DNA of 64,000 nt from Tepidiforma bonchosmolovskayae (GTDB lineage: Bacteria; Chloroflexota; Dehalococcoidia; Tepidiformales; Tepidiformaceae): positions 1,054,001-1,118,000 of the forward strand of contig NZ_CP042829.1 in NCBI RefSeq assembly GCF_008838325.1, in the 5' to 3' direction. The notes under the pieces are model-generated. The model searched no databases. It was given only the letters and a program-made list of their open reading frames with translations, and was not told the DNA's origin. Of this stretch, positions 40,791-50,247 are shown piece by piece. The first letter of the stretch is position 1, and every line of letters begins with the position of its first letter. The position numbers were made by a program, and so were the translations under genes.

Positions 40791-41426
40791 TCAGGCGGGG
40801 AGGGCGGTGTCTTCGCTGCGCCAGAGGTAGAGGCAGGCGACGGTGGCGTGCGGGCGCCAGGGCTCGCCGATGCTGCGGACCTGCTCCGGCTTCGGCATGG
40901 CCGGGAGGCCGTAGCGGCGCATGATGGCGCGGTTGATGCCGAGGTCGTTGACGGGGAGCACATCGGGCCGCTGGAGCTGGAAGATGAGGAACATCTCGGC
41001 GGTCCAGCGGCCGATGCCGCGGACGCGGACGAGGTGGGCGACGACCTCCTCGTCGGGCCAGTGCTCGAGGCCGCGCTCATCGAGGTCGCCCGCGACGAAG
41101 TGGGCGGCGAGGCTGTGGAGGGACGCGATCTTCTGGCGGGAGAGGCCGGCGGCACGGAGCGTTTCCGGGGGCGTGGCGAGGACAGCGGCGGGCTCCGGGA
41201 AGGCGCCATCGGGGCCGTAGAGCGCGCGGAAGCGCTCGAAGATGGTGCCGGCGGCGCGGCCGGAGAGCTGCTGGTAGACGATGCTGCGGCAGAGCGCTTC
41301 GAAGTGGCCCGGCCGGGGCGGGCGGAGTTCGAGCGGGCCGACGGCGCGGACGAGGCCGGCCATGACGGGGTCGGCAGCGGCGAGGTGGGCGGCCGCGGCG
41401 GCGAGGTCGATGGGCACGGAGGACAT
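40791..41426 (-). CDS. DNA-3-methyladenine glycosylase II (AlkA-like)
   Basis: A 211-residue HhH-GPD glycosylase. The helix-hairpin-helix motif is VRVRGIGRWTAEMFLIF (about 133-149) and the catalytic Asp is D161 in LPVNDLGI. IVYQQLSGRAAGTIF is typical of AlkA/Mag1 proteins. It lacks the Fe-S cluster and the N-terminal AlkA domain, so it corresponds to the short Mag1-type. It removes alkylated bases such as 3-methyladenine. It converges with the SPFH gene after 12 bases. Confidence 0.9.
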   Translation of the reverse strand: MSSVPIDLAAAAAHLAAADPVMAGLVRAVGPLELRPPRPGHFEALCRSIVYQQLSGRAAGTIFERFRALYGPDGAFPEPAAVLATPPETLRAAGLSRQKIASLHSLAAHFVAGDLDERGLEHWPDEEVVAHLVRVRGIGRWTAEMFLIFQLQRPDVLPVNDLGINRAIMRRYGLPAMPKPEQVRSIGEPWRPHATVACLYLWRSEDTALPA

Positions 41427-41503
41427 GGTACGGCATGCAGCGGCCTGACCGGCCGGGCCCGGCGAAGGTGATCGGTTCGCGGACGGCAGGGAGAATGGGG
41501 CGC

Positions 41504-42253
41504 ATGGAACGGTTCTCCCTTTCGGGCAAGACAGCGCTGGTCACGGGCGGCTCGCGCGGCATCGGCTACGGGATTGCGAAGGCGTTCATCGAGGCGGGGG
41601 CGCGGGTGATCATCGCGGCGCGGAGCGAAGGGCCGCTGCAGGAGGCGGCGGCATCGCTTGGGGCGAACTGCATCGGGCTCCGGTGCGACGTGGGGGAACC
41701 GGCGGAGGTGGCGGCGCTGGTGGAGCGGGCGTGGCAGCTCGGGCCGCTGGATATCCTCGTGAACAACGCGGGCATCAGCCCCTACTACAAGCGCGCGGAG
41801 CAGGTGACGCCGGAGGAGTTCGACGCCGTGGTGCGGGTGAACCTGCGGGGCGCCTATTTCGCGAGCGTGGAGGCGGCGCAGCGGATGTTCGCCGCCGGCC
41901 GGGGCGGGAGCATCATCAACGTGACCTCGGTGGCGGGGATCGTGCCGCTCGAGCGGCAGGGCGTGTACGCAGCGACGAAGGCGGGGCTGCACCAGCTCAC
42001 GAAGGTGATGGCGCTCGAATGGGCGGACCGGGGCGTGCGGGTGAACGCGATCGCGCCGGGCTGGGTGGAGACGGACCTCGTGGATGAGCTGTTCGCGAGC
42101 CGCCACGGGGAGCGGCTGCGGGCCGACATCCCGATGGGGCGGCTGGCCACGCCCGACGACGTGGCGGGGGCGGCGGTCTGGCTGGCAAGCGACGCGGCGA
42201 GCTACGTGACCGGCAGCATCGTCGTCATCGACGGCGGGCGGCAGCTGCGGTGA
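41504..42253 (+). CDS. SDR-family oxidoreductase
   Basis: A 249-residue classical short-chain dehydrogenase. TGGSRGIGYGIA is the cofactor motif near residue 14, NNAG follows (LVNNAGISPYYKR), the Ser is in NVTSVAGIV, and Tyr-x3-Lys is in VYAATKAG. The C-terminal DAASYVTGSIVVIDGG is typical. The ATG at 41504 is used because the open part upstream is not protein-like. It overlaps the next gene by 4 bases (GTGA). The substrate is unknown. Confidence 0.9.
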   Translation: MERFSLSGKTALVTGGSRGIGYGIAKAFIEAGARVIIAARSEGPLQEAAASLGANCIGLRCDVGEPAEVAALVERAWQLGPLDILVNNAGISPYYKRAEQVTPEEFDAVVRVNLRGAYFASVEAAQRMFAAGRGGSIINVTSVAGIVPLERQGVYAATKAGLHQLTKVMALEWADRGVRVNAIAPGWVETDLVDELFASRHGERLRADIPMGRLATPDDVAGAAVWLASDAASYVTGSIVVIDGGRQLR

Positions 42254-43059
42254 GCGCCGACCCGCTGGACCGCGAGCTGCTGGCGCTGGCGGAGGCGGCG
42301 GCGCGGGAGGCGGGCGCGCTCATCGCGCGGTACGCGGCCGAGGGATTCGCGGTCGGGACCAAGACGACCGTGACGGACATGGTGACGGAGGCGGACCGGG
42401 CGGCCGAACGGCTGATCGCGGAGCGGCTGCTGGGCGCGCGGCCCGGCGACGGCTTCGTCGGAGAGGAGGGCGGGCGCGAGGCAGGCAGCTCGGGCGTGCG
42501 GTGGGTGGTTGACCCGCTCGACGGGACGACGAACTTCATCTACGGGATCCCGGCCTATGCCGTCTCCATTGCGGCGGAGCGGGACGGGGCAGTTGTGGCA
42601 GGGGTCGTGCACGACGTGGCCCACGGGCTGACCTATGCGGCCGTCCGGGGCGGCGGCGCGACCTGCAACGGGCAGCCGATCCGGGTCCGGGAGCAGGCGC
42701 GGCTGGCGACGGCGCTGGTGGGGACCGGCTTCGCCTACGACCCGGCCCGGCGGGCGGAGCAGGCGGCGGTGCTGGCGCGGGTGCTGCCGGCGGTCCGGGA
42801 CATCCGGCGGATGGGGTCGGCGGCGCTCGACCTTGCGCACGTGGCGTGCGGGATGCTGGACGGCTATTACGAATACCGGCTGAACCCGTGGGATATCGCG
42901 GCGGGCGGACTGATCGTCGAGGAGGCCGGGGGGCTGGTCGGGGGGTTCGGGGGGCGGAGCTTCGCGGAGGGATACGTGGTGGCGGCCGGGCCGACGGTAT
43001 TCGCGGAGCTCAGCGCGCTGGTGGAGGCGGCCTACCGGGCGGCCGTCCCAGGGGCGTAA
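42250..43059 (+). CDS. inositol monophosphatase family protein
   Basis: A 269-residue Mg-dependent phosphatase. The metal sites are in GEEGG (residue about 75), WVVDPLDGTTNFIYGIP and the C-terminal WDIAAGGLIVEEAGG. Such enzymes act on myo-inositol-1-phosphate or related sugar phosphates, and some bacterial members act on histidinol phosphate or fructose-1,6-bisphosphate. Its GTG start lies inside the stop of the SDR gene, which implies coupled translation. Confidence 0.9.
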   Translation: MSADPLDRELLALAEAAAREAGALIARYAAEGFAVGTKTTVTDMVTEADRAAERLIAERLLGARPGDGFVGEEGGREAGSSGVRWVVDPLDGTTNFIYGIPAYAVSIAAERDGAVVAGVVHDVAHGLTYAAVRGGGATCNGQPIRVREQARLATALVGTGFAYDPARRAEQAAVLARVLPAVRDIRRMGSAALDLAHVACGMLDGYYEYRLNPWDIAAGGLIVEEAGGLVGGFGGRSFAEGYVVAAGPTVFAELSALVEAAYRAAVPGA

Positions 43060-43100
43060 ATCCGGTCCCCCGGGGCGCCTCGAACGCGTGCAGATTCATC

Positions 43101-44207
43101 TCAGGGAACCGGCTCCACGACCCGGATGCGGTGATTCAAATAGTCTGAGACGTAGAGGCGGGAGCCGTAAAGCGCCAGCCCGACGGGCAAGTCGAACCGC
43201 GCCCGGTCGGCCGGCCCCTCGACGTAGCCGCGCTCGCCGGTCCCCGCAACCACCCGCACCGCGCCGCCAGGCGTCAGCGCCACGACCCGGTAGTTGTCGG
43301 TATCAGCAACATAGACGGTCCCGTCTTCGGCGACCGCGACGCTGGCAGGATGCTTCAGCCCCCGGATGGGAAGCGTCGTCACCTCCCCGTCCCGCGTCAC
43401 CCGGCGGATGGCGCTGTTGGCCTGGTCGGCCACGTAGAGCGCGCCGTCCGGCCCAAGCACGATGTCCGCGAGCGGCGAGAACCGGGCTTCCGCCCCCTTG
43501 CCGTCCCGGAGCCCGATCTCGCCGCTCCCCGCCAGCGTCCGCACGACGCCTTCGGGGCTGATGACCCGGATCCGCGTGTTATCGGTATCGGCGACATAGA
43601 TCGTCCCGTCCTCGGCCACGGCAACCCCTTTCGGCAGGGAGAAGCGGGCCTCGCCGGCCGGCCCGTCGGCGAAACCGCCGTCCTGGCCCATCCCCGTCGG
43701 ACCCGACCCCGCCACCGTCTCCACCCGCCCGTCCGGCGTCACCCGCCGGATCGTGTGGTTCACCGAGTCCGCAACGTAGATGCTCCCGTCCGGCCCGACC
43801 GCAATGCCGTTCGGCCCGTTGAACTGCGCCTCCCGCGCCGGCCCGTCGCGCAGCCCGGGCCCGTTGCCCCCCGCAACCGTGGTGATGTTCCCCTGCGGGT
43901 CGATCTTCTTGATCGCATGGTTTTTGTGGTCGGCCACGTAGAGGTTCCCGTCCCGGTCAACCGCAAGCCCCGTCGGCAGATTGAGCGGGGCCGCCCACCC
44001 CGGCTGGACCGGCTCCCGGACGCCGGGCGGCCCTTCCCCGGCGAGCGTCCACACCACCGGCGCCACCGGCGCTGCCTCCTGCGGGCGCTCCTCGCCCCGC
44101 TGGGCCAGCGGCCCGCTCGTGGTCAGGACCACAGCGCCGGCGCCCGCCGCCACCCCGACGCCCGCAACGGCGAGGAGGACTTTGGCAAGCAGGGACCCGC
44201 TCCACAT
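43101..44207 (-). CDS. membrane-anchored NHL-repeat beta-propeller protein
   Basis: A 368-residue protein with an N-terminal membrane helix (LAKVLLAVAGVGVAAGAGAV) and about six NHL repeats. Each repeat follows the pattern LPTGLAVDRDGNLYVADHKN-x-IKKID, with variants such as NGIAVGPDGSIYVADSVNHT and LPKGVAVAEDGTIYVADTDN. The propeller would face the outside of the cell. NHL domains are usually ligand-binding scaffolds, and no catalytic residue can be assigned. Codon choice here has more C-ending codons than in many neighbouring genes. Confidence 0.9.
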   Translation of the reverse strand: MWSGSLLAKVLLAVAGVGVAAGAGAVVLTTSGPLAQRGEERPQEAAPVAPVVWTLAGEGPPGVREPVQPGWAAPLNLPTGLAVDRDGNLYVADHKNHAIKKIDPQGNITTVAGGNGPGLRDGPAREAQFNGPNGIAVGPDGSIYVADSVNHTIRRVTPDGRVETVAGSGPTGMGQDGGFADGPAGEARFSLPKGVAVAEDGTIYVADTDNTRIRVISPEGVVRTLAGSGEIGLRDGKGAEARFSPLADIVLGPDGALYVADQANSAIRRVTRDGEVTTLPIRGLKHPASVAVAEDGTVYVADTDNYRVVALTPGGAVRVVAGTGERGYVEGPADRARFDLPVGLALYGSRLYVSDYLNHRIRVVEPVP

Positions 44208-44379
44208 GGCACCTACCTCCGCCTCCCGGGGAGCTTGTGCCGGGAACCTCGCCCGGCCGCGCGCCCGCCGGGCGGACGCTCTCCGGAGAGGGTTCTGCCG
44301 GGATGGTAGGGTGCGGCCGGGCGGCTGGCAATGACAGCCGTTGACCGGGGCTTTTCCTCCGCGTCATGCCGGCAGCACC

Positions 44380-44412
44380 AGGAAGGGCGCCCGAAAGCTG
44401 GGCGCCCTTCCT
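44380..44412 (-). terminator. strong hairpin downstream of dnaK
   Basis: AGGAAGGGCGCCC (44380-44392) and GGGCGCCCTTCCT (44400-44412) form a perfect 13-bp stem with a 7-base loop. It lies 43 bases past the dnaK stop at 44455 on the minus strand, so it should end the heat-shock operon. It lacks a U-run. Confidence 0.7.
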
Positions 44413-44454
44413 CATGATTGGTGCCGGGGGTGCGGCGTCCGGCCGCGGCCCGGG

Positions 44455-46341
44455 TCAGACCTCGCGGAACTCGCCTTCGACGGTGCCCTCCTCGGCGGGA
44501 CCGGAGCCGGACGGGCCGGACGAGGCGCTGCCGGCGCCGGCGGCGCCGTAGACGGCTTCGCCGATCTTCTGGAGGGAGGCGGAGAGGGCGTCCATGGCGG
44601 AGCGCATGCGGGCGACGTCATTGGACTCCATGGCTTCGCGGACGGCCTTCACCTTCTCCTCGACCTCCGTCTTCAGGTGGGACGGGATCTTGTCGGCGTT
44701 GTCGCGGAGGGTCTTTTCGGCCTGGTAGGCCATGGTGTCGGCGGTGTTCTTCACCTCGATGGCTTCGCGCTTGCGCCGGTCTTCTTCGGCGTAGAGCTCA
44801 GCCTCGCGCTGCATCCGCTCGATCTCCTCCTTGGTGAGACCGGAGGAGGGCTGGATGGTGATCTTCTGCTCGCGGCCGGTGCCCTTATCGCGGGCGGAGA
44901 CGGAGACGATGCCGTTGGCGTCGATATCGAAGGTGACTTCGATCTGGGGCACGCCGCGGGGCGCGGGCAGGATGCCATCGAGGATGAAGCGGCCGAGCGA
45001 TTTGTTGTCGGCGGCCATGGGCCGTTCGCCCTGGAGGACGTGGATTTCGACGCTCGGCTGGTTGTCGGCCGCAGTGGAGAAGATCTGGCTCTTGGAGGTC
45101 GGGATGGTGGTGTTGCGCGGGATGATCGGGGTCATCACGCCGCCGAGGGTTTCGATGCCGAGGGTGAGCGGGGTGACGTCGAGGAGGAGGACGTCCTTCA
45201 CTTCGCCCTTGAGGACACCGGCCTGGACGGCGGCGCCGACGGCGACGACCTCATCGGGGTTGACGCCCTTGTGGGGCTCTTTGCCGAAGAAGTCGGCGAC
45301 GAGCTTCTGGATGGCGGGCATGCGGGTCTGGCCGCCGACGAGGACGACTTCGTCGATATCGGATGCCTTCTTGCCGGCGTCGGCGAGGGCCTTTTTGACC
45401 GGCTCGAGGGTGCTCTGGAGCAGGTCGTGGACGAGCTGCTCGAGCTTCGAGCGGGTGAGGGTGATGTTGAGGTGCTTCGGCCCGCTGGCGTCGGCGGTGA
45501 TGAAGGGGAGGTTGATCTCCGTCTGCTGGGCGGAGGAGAGTTCGATCTTCGCCTTCTCGGCCTCGGCCTTGAGGCGCTGGAGGGCCTGGCGGTCCTGGCG
45601 GAGGTCGATGCCCTCCTGCTTCTTAAACTCGTCGATCAGCCAGTCAATGATGCGCTGGTCGAAGTCGTCGCCGCCGAGGTGGGTATCGCCGTTGGTGGAG
45701 AGGACCTGGAAGGTGCCGTCGCCGATCTCGAGGATGGAGATATCGAAGGTGCCGCCGCCGAGGTCGTAGACGGCGATCAGCTCGTCCTTCTTTTTATCGA
45801 GGCCGTAGGCGAGCGAGGCGGCGGTGGGCTCGTTGATGATGCGCAGGACTTCGAGGCCGGCGATCTTCCCGGCGTCCTTGGTGGCCTGGCGCTGCGCATC
45901 GTTGAAGTAGGCCGGGACGGTGATGACGGCCTCGGTGACCGGTTCGCCGAGGTAGGCTTCGGCATCGGCCTTCAGCTTCTGGAGGATCATGGCGCTGATC
46001 TCGGGCGGGCTGTAGGTGCGGCCGCCGAGGACGACCTGGCAGTCGCCGTTGGGGGCTGCGGTCACCTTGTAGGGGACGAGCTTGATATCGCGCTGGACTT
46101 CGGGGTCGTTGAACTTGCGCCCCATGAAGCGCTTGATGGAGAAGATGGTGTTCTCCGGGTTGGTGATGGCCTGGCGCTTGGCAACCTGGCCGACGAGCCG
46201 TTCGCCGGTCTTGGTGATGGCGACGACGGAGGGGGTGGTGCGGGCGCCTTCCGCGTTGGGGATAACGACGGGCTCGCCGCCTTCCATGACGGCCATGCAG
46301 CTGTTGGTGGTGCCGAGGTCGATGCCGAGAACTTTACCCAT
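44455..46341 (-). CDS. dnaK: molecular chaperone DnaK (Hsp70)
   Basis: A 628-residue Hsp70. The ATPase domain starts [20 protein letters not shown] and contains [35 protein letters not shown] and [15 protein letters not shown]. The substrate-binding domain has [19 protein letters not shown], and the C-terminal tail is acidic and rich in Gly/Ser. It folds nascent and stressed proteins together with GrpE, encoded 27 bases upstream, and a DnaJ that is not in this window. Controlled through the CIRCE element upstream of hrcA. Confidence 0.97.
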   Translation of the reverse strand: MGKVLGIDLGTTNSCMAVMEGGEPVVIPNAEGARTTPSVVAITKTGERLVGQVAKRQAITNPENTIFSIKRFMGRKFNDPEVQRDIKLVPYKVTAAPNGDCQVVLGGRTYSPPEISAMILQKLKADAEAYLGEPVTEAVITVPAYFNDAQRQATKDAGKIAGLEVLRIINEPTAASLAYGLDKKKDELIAVYDLGGGTFDISILEIGDGTFQVLSTNGDTHLGGDDFDQRIIDWLIDEFKKQEGIDLRQDRQALQRLKAEAEKAKIELSSAQQTEINLPFITADASGPKHLNITLTRSKLEQLVHDLLQSTLEPVKKALADAGKKASDIDEVVLVGGQTRMPAIQKLVADFFGKEPHKGVNPDEVVAVGAAVQAGVLKGEVKDVLLLDVTPLTLGIETLGGVMTPIIPRNTTIPTSKSQIFSTAADNQPSVEIHVLQGERPMAADNKSLGRFILDGILPAPRGVPQIEVTFDIDANGIVSVSARDKGTGREQKITIQPSSGLTKEEIERMQREAELYAEEDRRKREAIEVKNTADTMAYQAEKTLRDNADKIPSHLKTEVEEKVKAVREAMESNDVARMRSAMDALSASLQKIGEAVYGAAGAGSASSGPSGSGPAEEGTVEGEFREV

Positions 46342-46368
46342 AGTGTGTGCTCCTGGTTTGGGGTGGTA

Positions 46369-46980
46369 TCAGGTGCCGGACTGGCCGGCTTCGGGAGTGG
46401 TGCCGTCGCCAACGATGACCATGGCGGGGCGGAGGACTTTGCCGCCGAGGTTGTAGCCCTTCTGGACGACGTGGAGGACGCGGCCTTCGGGGCCGGCCTG
46501 GCGGGCGATGGCTTCGTGGCAGGCCGGGTCGAACTGGGCGCCTTCGGCGGGGATTTCGCTGACGCCCATGGACTCGAGGAGCCGCCAGAACTTCTGGTGG
46601 ATGTTGATGATGCCCTGGACCCAGTTGAGGCCTGCGAGGTGCGAGTCGACGGAGGCGACGGCACGGTCGAGGTCATCGAACACGGGAAGCAGGTTGATGA
46701 CGAGGGCAGCGTTGGCGAGCCGGTGGGACTCGCTCCGCTCCTGTTCGACGCGGCGCTTGTAGTTGGCGAAGTCGGCGGCGGTGCGCTGCCAGTTGCGGTA
46801 GTAGGACTCGGCCTTTTCGCGCTCGGCCTCGAGCTGGCTGACCGGGTCGCCGGCTGCGCCTGCGGCCGGGTCTGCGGGGCGTTCGGCGCCGCCGTCGCCG
46901 GCGAGGGCCCCGGGGTCGGCGGTGCGCTCATCGGGGTTGCTGGTGGTTTCGACGGTGCGGTCGTCACCGGGTTCGCTCAT
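46369..46980 (-). CDS. grpE: nucleotide exchange factor GrpE
   Basis: A 203-residue GrpE. The first 55 residues are acidic and low complexity; the core coiled-coil and head show SYYRNWQRTAADFANYKRRV, LLPVFDDLDRAVASVDSHL, GAQFDPACHEAIAR and VHVVQKGYNLGGKVLRPAMV. It exchanges ADP on DnaK and may act as a thermosensor. It lies between hrcA and dnaK in one operon. Confidence 0.95.
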   Translation of the reverse strand: MSEPGDDRTVETTSNPDERTADPGALAGDGGAERPADPAAGAAGDPVSQLEAEREKAESYYRNWQRTAADFANYKRRVEQERSESHRLANAALVINLLPVFDDLDRAVASVDSHLAGLNWVQGIINIHQKFWRLLESMGVSEIPAEGAQFDPACHEAIARQAGPEGRVLHVVQKGYNLGGKVLRPAMVIVGDGTTPEAGQSGT

Positions 46981-47001
46981 GGTGCCTCCTGGTCGGCGGG
47001 G

Positions 47002-48036
47002 TCATTCGCCCCCGCCATAGAATTCGCGGATCAGTTCGGTGAGGATGTCGCTCACGTAGCGGACGTGGGCGACGGCATCGCTGTAGTGCATGCGGGTGGG
47101 GCCGAGCAGGCCGACGATGCCGGCGGCGCCGCCCGGGGGCCCGTAGCGGGCGAGGACGAAGGACATCTCCTGGTAGGGGCCCTCGCGGTTTTCATCGCCG
47201 ATGACGATGGCGACGCTGGCGTCATCGACCGCTTCGGCGGGGATGGCGTCGCGGAGGCGGCGCTCATCGACGGCCTCGAGGGCATCGAGGAGGCGGTCAG
47301 CCTTTTCGAATTCGGGCTGGCGGAGGAGTTCGCGGACGCCTTCGACGACGGGCTCCTCGACGCGGGCGGCCTGCTCGCGGAGGAGGAGGTCGGTGAGGGC
47401 GGCGATGACGGCGGATTCGACGGCGCCGAGCGGCTCGGCGGTCTCCGTGCGCGGGAGCTCGGCGACGGTCCTGCCGCCGAGTTCGGCGTTGAGCCGGAGC
47501 GCCAGGCGGGAGAGGTACTCCTGCGAGGCGGCGACCGGGAAATCGAGGATGCGCTGGTGGACGCCGCCGTCGGAGGTGACGACGACGAGGAGTGCGCGGG
47601 TTTCGGTCAGCTCGACGAGCTGGAGCTGCTTGAGGCGGACCTCGGCGACGCGGGGCTGGGTGACGAGCGCCATGTTGTGCAGGCTGTTGGCGAGGACGGA
47701 GGCGGCGAGGCCGACCCACTCCTCGAGGTCACGCGAGGCCTGGTGGAACTGGTGGAGGATGGTGAACTGCTCCTGGGGGGTGAGGGAGCGTTCGGGCATG
47801 AGGGCGGAGACGTAGTAGCGGTAGCCGCGGTGGGAGGGGATGCGGCCCGCGGAGGTGTGGGGGTGGGTGATCATGCCCTCGTCTTCGAGCGCGGCCATCT
47901 CGTTGCGGACGGTGGCGGGGGAGAGGGGCAGGCGGTGGCGCTCGACGAGGGCCTGCGAACCGACAGGCTGCGCCGAGCCGACGAAGTCGTCGACGATGAG
48001 TGCGAGGATGCGGGCCCGGCGCTCTGACAATGGCAT
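47002..48036 (-). CDS. hrcA: heat-inducible transcription repressor HrcA
   Basis: A 344-residue HrcA. The N-terminal winged helix has RARILALIVDDFVGSAQPVG, LSPATVRNEMAALEDEGMI and HTSAGRIPSHRGYRYYV, and the C-terminal region ends with the typical RYVSDILTELIREFY. HrcA binds CIRCE and needs GroEL for folding; the target site is just upstream. GAGGGG on the minus strand precedes the ATG at 48036, which is preferred over a TTG two codons earlier. First gene of the hrcA-grpE-dnaK operon. Confidence 0.96.
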   Translation of the reverse strand: MPLSERRARILALIVDDFVGSAQPVGSQALVERHRLPLSPATVRNEMAALEDEGMITHPHTSAGRIPSHRGYRYYVSALMPERSLTPQEQFTILHQFHQASRDLEEWVGLAASVLANSLHNMALVTQPRVAEVRLKQLQLVELTETRALLVVVTSDGGVHQRILDFPVAASQEYLSRLALRLNAELGGRTVAELPRTETAEPLGAVESAVIAALTDLLLREQAARVEEPVVEGVRELLRQPEFEKADRLLDALEAVDERRLRDAIPAEAVDDASVAIVIGDENREGPYQEMSFVLARYGPPGGAAGIVGLLGPTRMHYSDAVAHVRYVSDILTELIREFYGGGE

Positions 48037-48057
48037 TATCAACCCCTCGCTGCCATG

Positions 48058-48084
48058 TTAGCACTCTTTCCATCCGAGTGCTAA
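48058..48084. promoter_or_regulatory. CIRCE element
   Basis: TTAGCACTC (48058-48066), 9 bases, GAGTGCTAA (48076-48084): an exact match to the CIRCE consensus TTAGCACTC-N9-GAGTGCTAA, with one extra symmetric pair on each side. It is the HrcA operator and lies 22 bases upstream of the hrcA ATG. Confidence 0.97.
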
Positions 48085-48165
48085 CCGTCGTGGGGATAGT
48101 GTACCACGGGCCGAAACGCGGGTGGAGCGGCCGGGCAGACCGGGGCCGGGGGCCCGAACGGGGGA

Positions 48166-48390
48166 TTATCGGCGGCGGTGGCGGGTCTTCTCGTCGAAGC
48201 GCTGCCAGCCCTCGTCGAGGGCCTCGCGGGCGGCCTGGCGGCCGGCTTCGAGCATGTCGCGGGCGGTATCGCCGATGCCGAGGACGATGGCGCGGGCCCA
48301 GGCGACGATGGGGTGTTCCTCGCGCTCCGGGGGCTCGGGGGCGAGCGGCTCGGGCTCGGGGGTGCGGCCGGCGGGCTCGTCGGGCGTCAT
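48166..48390 (-). CDS. small hypothetical protein (74 aa)
   Basis: A 74-residue soluble protein. It begins MTPDEPAGRTPEPEPLAPEP, a proline/glutamate-rich stretch, then forms a probable amphipathic helix (HPIVAWARAIVLGIGDTARD) and a charged tail ending in HRRR. The ATG overlaps the stop of the upstream gene by 4 bases, so the two are cotranscribed. I do not recognise it; the helical part could associate with the membrane partner encoded upstream. Confidence 0.6.
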   Translation of the reverse strand: MTPDEPAGRTPEPEPLAPEPPEREEHPIVAWARAIVLGIGDTARDMLEAGRQAAREALDEGWQRFDEKTRHRRR

Positions 48391-48854
48391 CTCTTTTTTC
48401 CGTGGCGGCGGCCGCGGATGCGGTCGGGCAGGCCGGTTATGGCGGAGAGGCCGGCGCGGACGCCTTTCGCGACGGCGTAGACGCGGATGATGGGGCTGGC
48501 GACCGTTTCGCCGGCGAACTCGGTGGTGCCGCGGATGTTGTCGAGCGACTGGCGGAGGGAATCGAGCGCCGGGGCGGCGTTTTCGCGCACGACCTTGCGG
48601 ACGACGAAGACCAGCGCGATGAGCGCGGCCATGAAGATGACGGCGAGGATGCCGGCCAGCACCCAGAAGAGGCCGAGGAGGACGATGACGATGTCGCGCC
48701 ACTCGCTCCAGGAGTCGGGGGCGGCCCAGGCGTCGGGGACGGCGCGGTCGGGGATGATGTCGGCGCCGAAGTAGCCGTCGGCGATGGCGCCGACGACGAG
48801 GTAGACGAGGAAGAGGAGGATGGCCGCAGAGACAACGGTGGCGATGAAACGCAT
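48387..48854 (-). CDS. membrane protein (155 aa) with two helices
   Basis: A 155-residue protein with two membrane segments (VVSAAILLFLVYLVVGAIA and VIFMAALIALVFVVRKVVR, with another hydrophobic stretch DIVIVLLGLFWVLAGI just before the latter) and a charged C-terminal tail that could form a helix (APALDSLRQSLDNIRGTTEF). I do not recognise the family; the layout resembles small DUF948-like membrane proteins. Cotranscribed with the 74-aa gene. Confidence 0.7.
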   Translation of the reverse strand: MRFIATVVSAAILLFLVYLVVGAIADGYFGADIIPDRAVPDAWAAPDSWSEWRDIVIVLLGLFWVLAGILAVIFMAALIALVFVVRKVVRENAAPALDSLRQSLDNIRGTTEFAGETVASPIIRVYAVAKGVRAGLSAITGLPDRIRGRRHGKKR

Positions 48855-49143
48855 GCGGGGCACCTCCAAGCGTTGGGGCGATGATAGGTGCGTTCCGCCG
48901 GGTGAGCAAAGCGCTTCCGTTTGCGTATTCGCTGCGTGACAATTCGGGAAATTCACGGCGGCTTCTGTGGAACAGCCGCTCCCTATCAGGGGAATCCCGA
49001 ATGCCGCACGGGTGCAGGGGCGCGCAGAATGGGCGCGAAAGGCAGCGCGTCGTTGCGCACGTGGGGGACTGGTGTACCGGGAGCGCGCATCAACCGCCAT
49101 GCCAGGGCCGGGGAGGCCGGGCGGACGACCGGAGGACGTGCCC

Positions 49144-49527
49144 ATGGCGGCAACCATCCTGGTAGTCGATGACGATGATCCGGTGCGGGTGATGCTTGCC
49201 CGGCTGCTCCGGACGCACGGCTTTACGGTGCTGCAGGCGGCGCACGCGGCGGAGGCGCGCGCGATCCTCGAGCGGGAGCAGGTCGACCTGGTGGTCTCGG
49301 ACATCGTGATGCCCGGGGAATCGGGGATTGAGCTGCGGCGGGCGGTCCTGGAGCAGCGGCCGGAGCTGCCGTTCATCCTGATCAGCGGCTACAGCGCCGA
49401 GGGGCCGGCCGAGTTCGCGGCGCGGGCACCCCGGACGATCTTTGTGCAGAAGCCGTTTGCGGCGGACCAGTTCCTGCGGCTGGTGGAGGCGACGCTGGGG
49501 ACGGGGCATCAGCGCTCCGGCGGCTGA
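49144..49527 (+). CDS. single-domain response regulator (receiver)
   Basis: A 127-residue CheY-like receiver. It opens TILVVDDDDPVRVMLARLL with the acidic Mg pocket, the phospho-accepting Asp is in LVVSDIVMPGESG, and the conserved Lys is in IFVQKPFAAD. There is no output domain, so it must act by protein interaction. GGAGG at 49131-49135 precedes the ATG. No histidine kinase is adjacent. The 289 bases upstream (48855-49143) hold no gene I can support. Confidence 0.92.
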   Translation: MAATILVVDDDDPVRVMLARLLRTHGFTVLQAAHAAEARAILEREQVDLVVSDIVMPGESGIELRRAVLEQRPELPFILISGYSAEGPAEFAARAPRTIFVQKPFAADQFLRLVEATLGTGHQRSGG

Positions 49528-49624
49528 CGGGACCGATCGGCCCGGGGAATATGCCCGAACGGATATCGCGGCGATACCCGGCGGATCGGCATGCTCCATG
49601 GGAGACCACATGGAGGTACGAGCG

Positions 49625-50056
49625 ATGACAGGCCTGGTCCGCTGGAATCCGTTCGAGGAGTTCGGGAGCCTGGTGCCGCGGGAGTGGCTCGCGCGGTTCG
49701 GGTTCCCGGCAGAGACGGCCTGGAGCCCGCGCTGCGACGTGACGGAGCGGGATGATGCGATCGTGGTGCACGCCGAGCTCCCGGGCGTCGATGCGAAGGA
49801 CATGGAGGTGACGGTCGAGAACGGCGTGCTGACGCTGCGCGGCGAGAAGCGCTCGGAGCGGAAGGAAGAGGAGAAGGGCCGGACGTACAGCGAGCGGTTC
49901 TTCGGCTCGTTCGAGCGGCGGCTGGCGATCCCGGAGAGCGTGGACGCCGACCGGATCGAGGCGAAGCTGAAGGACGGGGTGCTGGAGGTGACGCTGCCGA
50001 AGCGGGCGCCGGAGCCGAAGGAGCCCGGGCGGAAGATCGAAATCAAGGCCGGCTGA
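49625..50056 (+). CDS. small heat shock protein Hsp20
   Basis: A 143-residue alpha-crystallin-type chaperone. The core has WSPRCDVTERDDAIVVHAEL, PGVDAKDMEVTVENGVLTLR, GEKRSE and ERRLAIPESVDADRIEAKLK with the terminal GVLEVTLPK. The IxI-type motif (KIEIKAG) is at the C-terminus. GGAGG precedes the ATG. It prevents aggregation of unfolded proteins, consistent with the nearby heat-shock operon, but no CIRCE is visible here. Confidence 0.94.
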   Translation: MTGLVRWNPFEEFGSLVPREWLARFGFPAETAWSPRCDVTERDDAIVVHAELPGVDAKDMEVTVENGVLTLRGEKRSERKEEEKGRTYSERFFGSFERRLAIPESVDADRIEAKLKDGVLEVTLPKRAPEPKEPGRKIEIKAG

Positions 50057-50247
50057 GCCGGCGGGGGCGCGCCGGGGCGCGGGAGGCCCCGGGGAGGGCG
50101 CGGGCGATGGTCGCGTTGACGGAGCAGAGCAGGGAGAGCGGGTGGTTCGTTGAGCTGGCGACGGGGCGGGTGGTGCGCCGCCCGCTCCCGGGGGCGCATA
50201 CTGGGAGCGCGGGGCTCCCGTCCCGCGCAGAAGAGGAGGCACCGATC

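Noticed and set aside
44341-48027. A plus-strand open frame of more than 1200 codons antisense to dnaK, grpE and hrcA
   Set aside because: Its product is made of low-complexity Gly/Asp/Val/Glu runs caused by the GC-rich third codon positions of the real minus-strand genes; the three chaperone genes explain the region fully.
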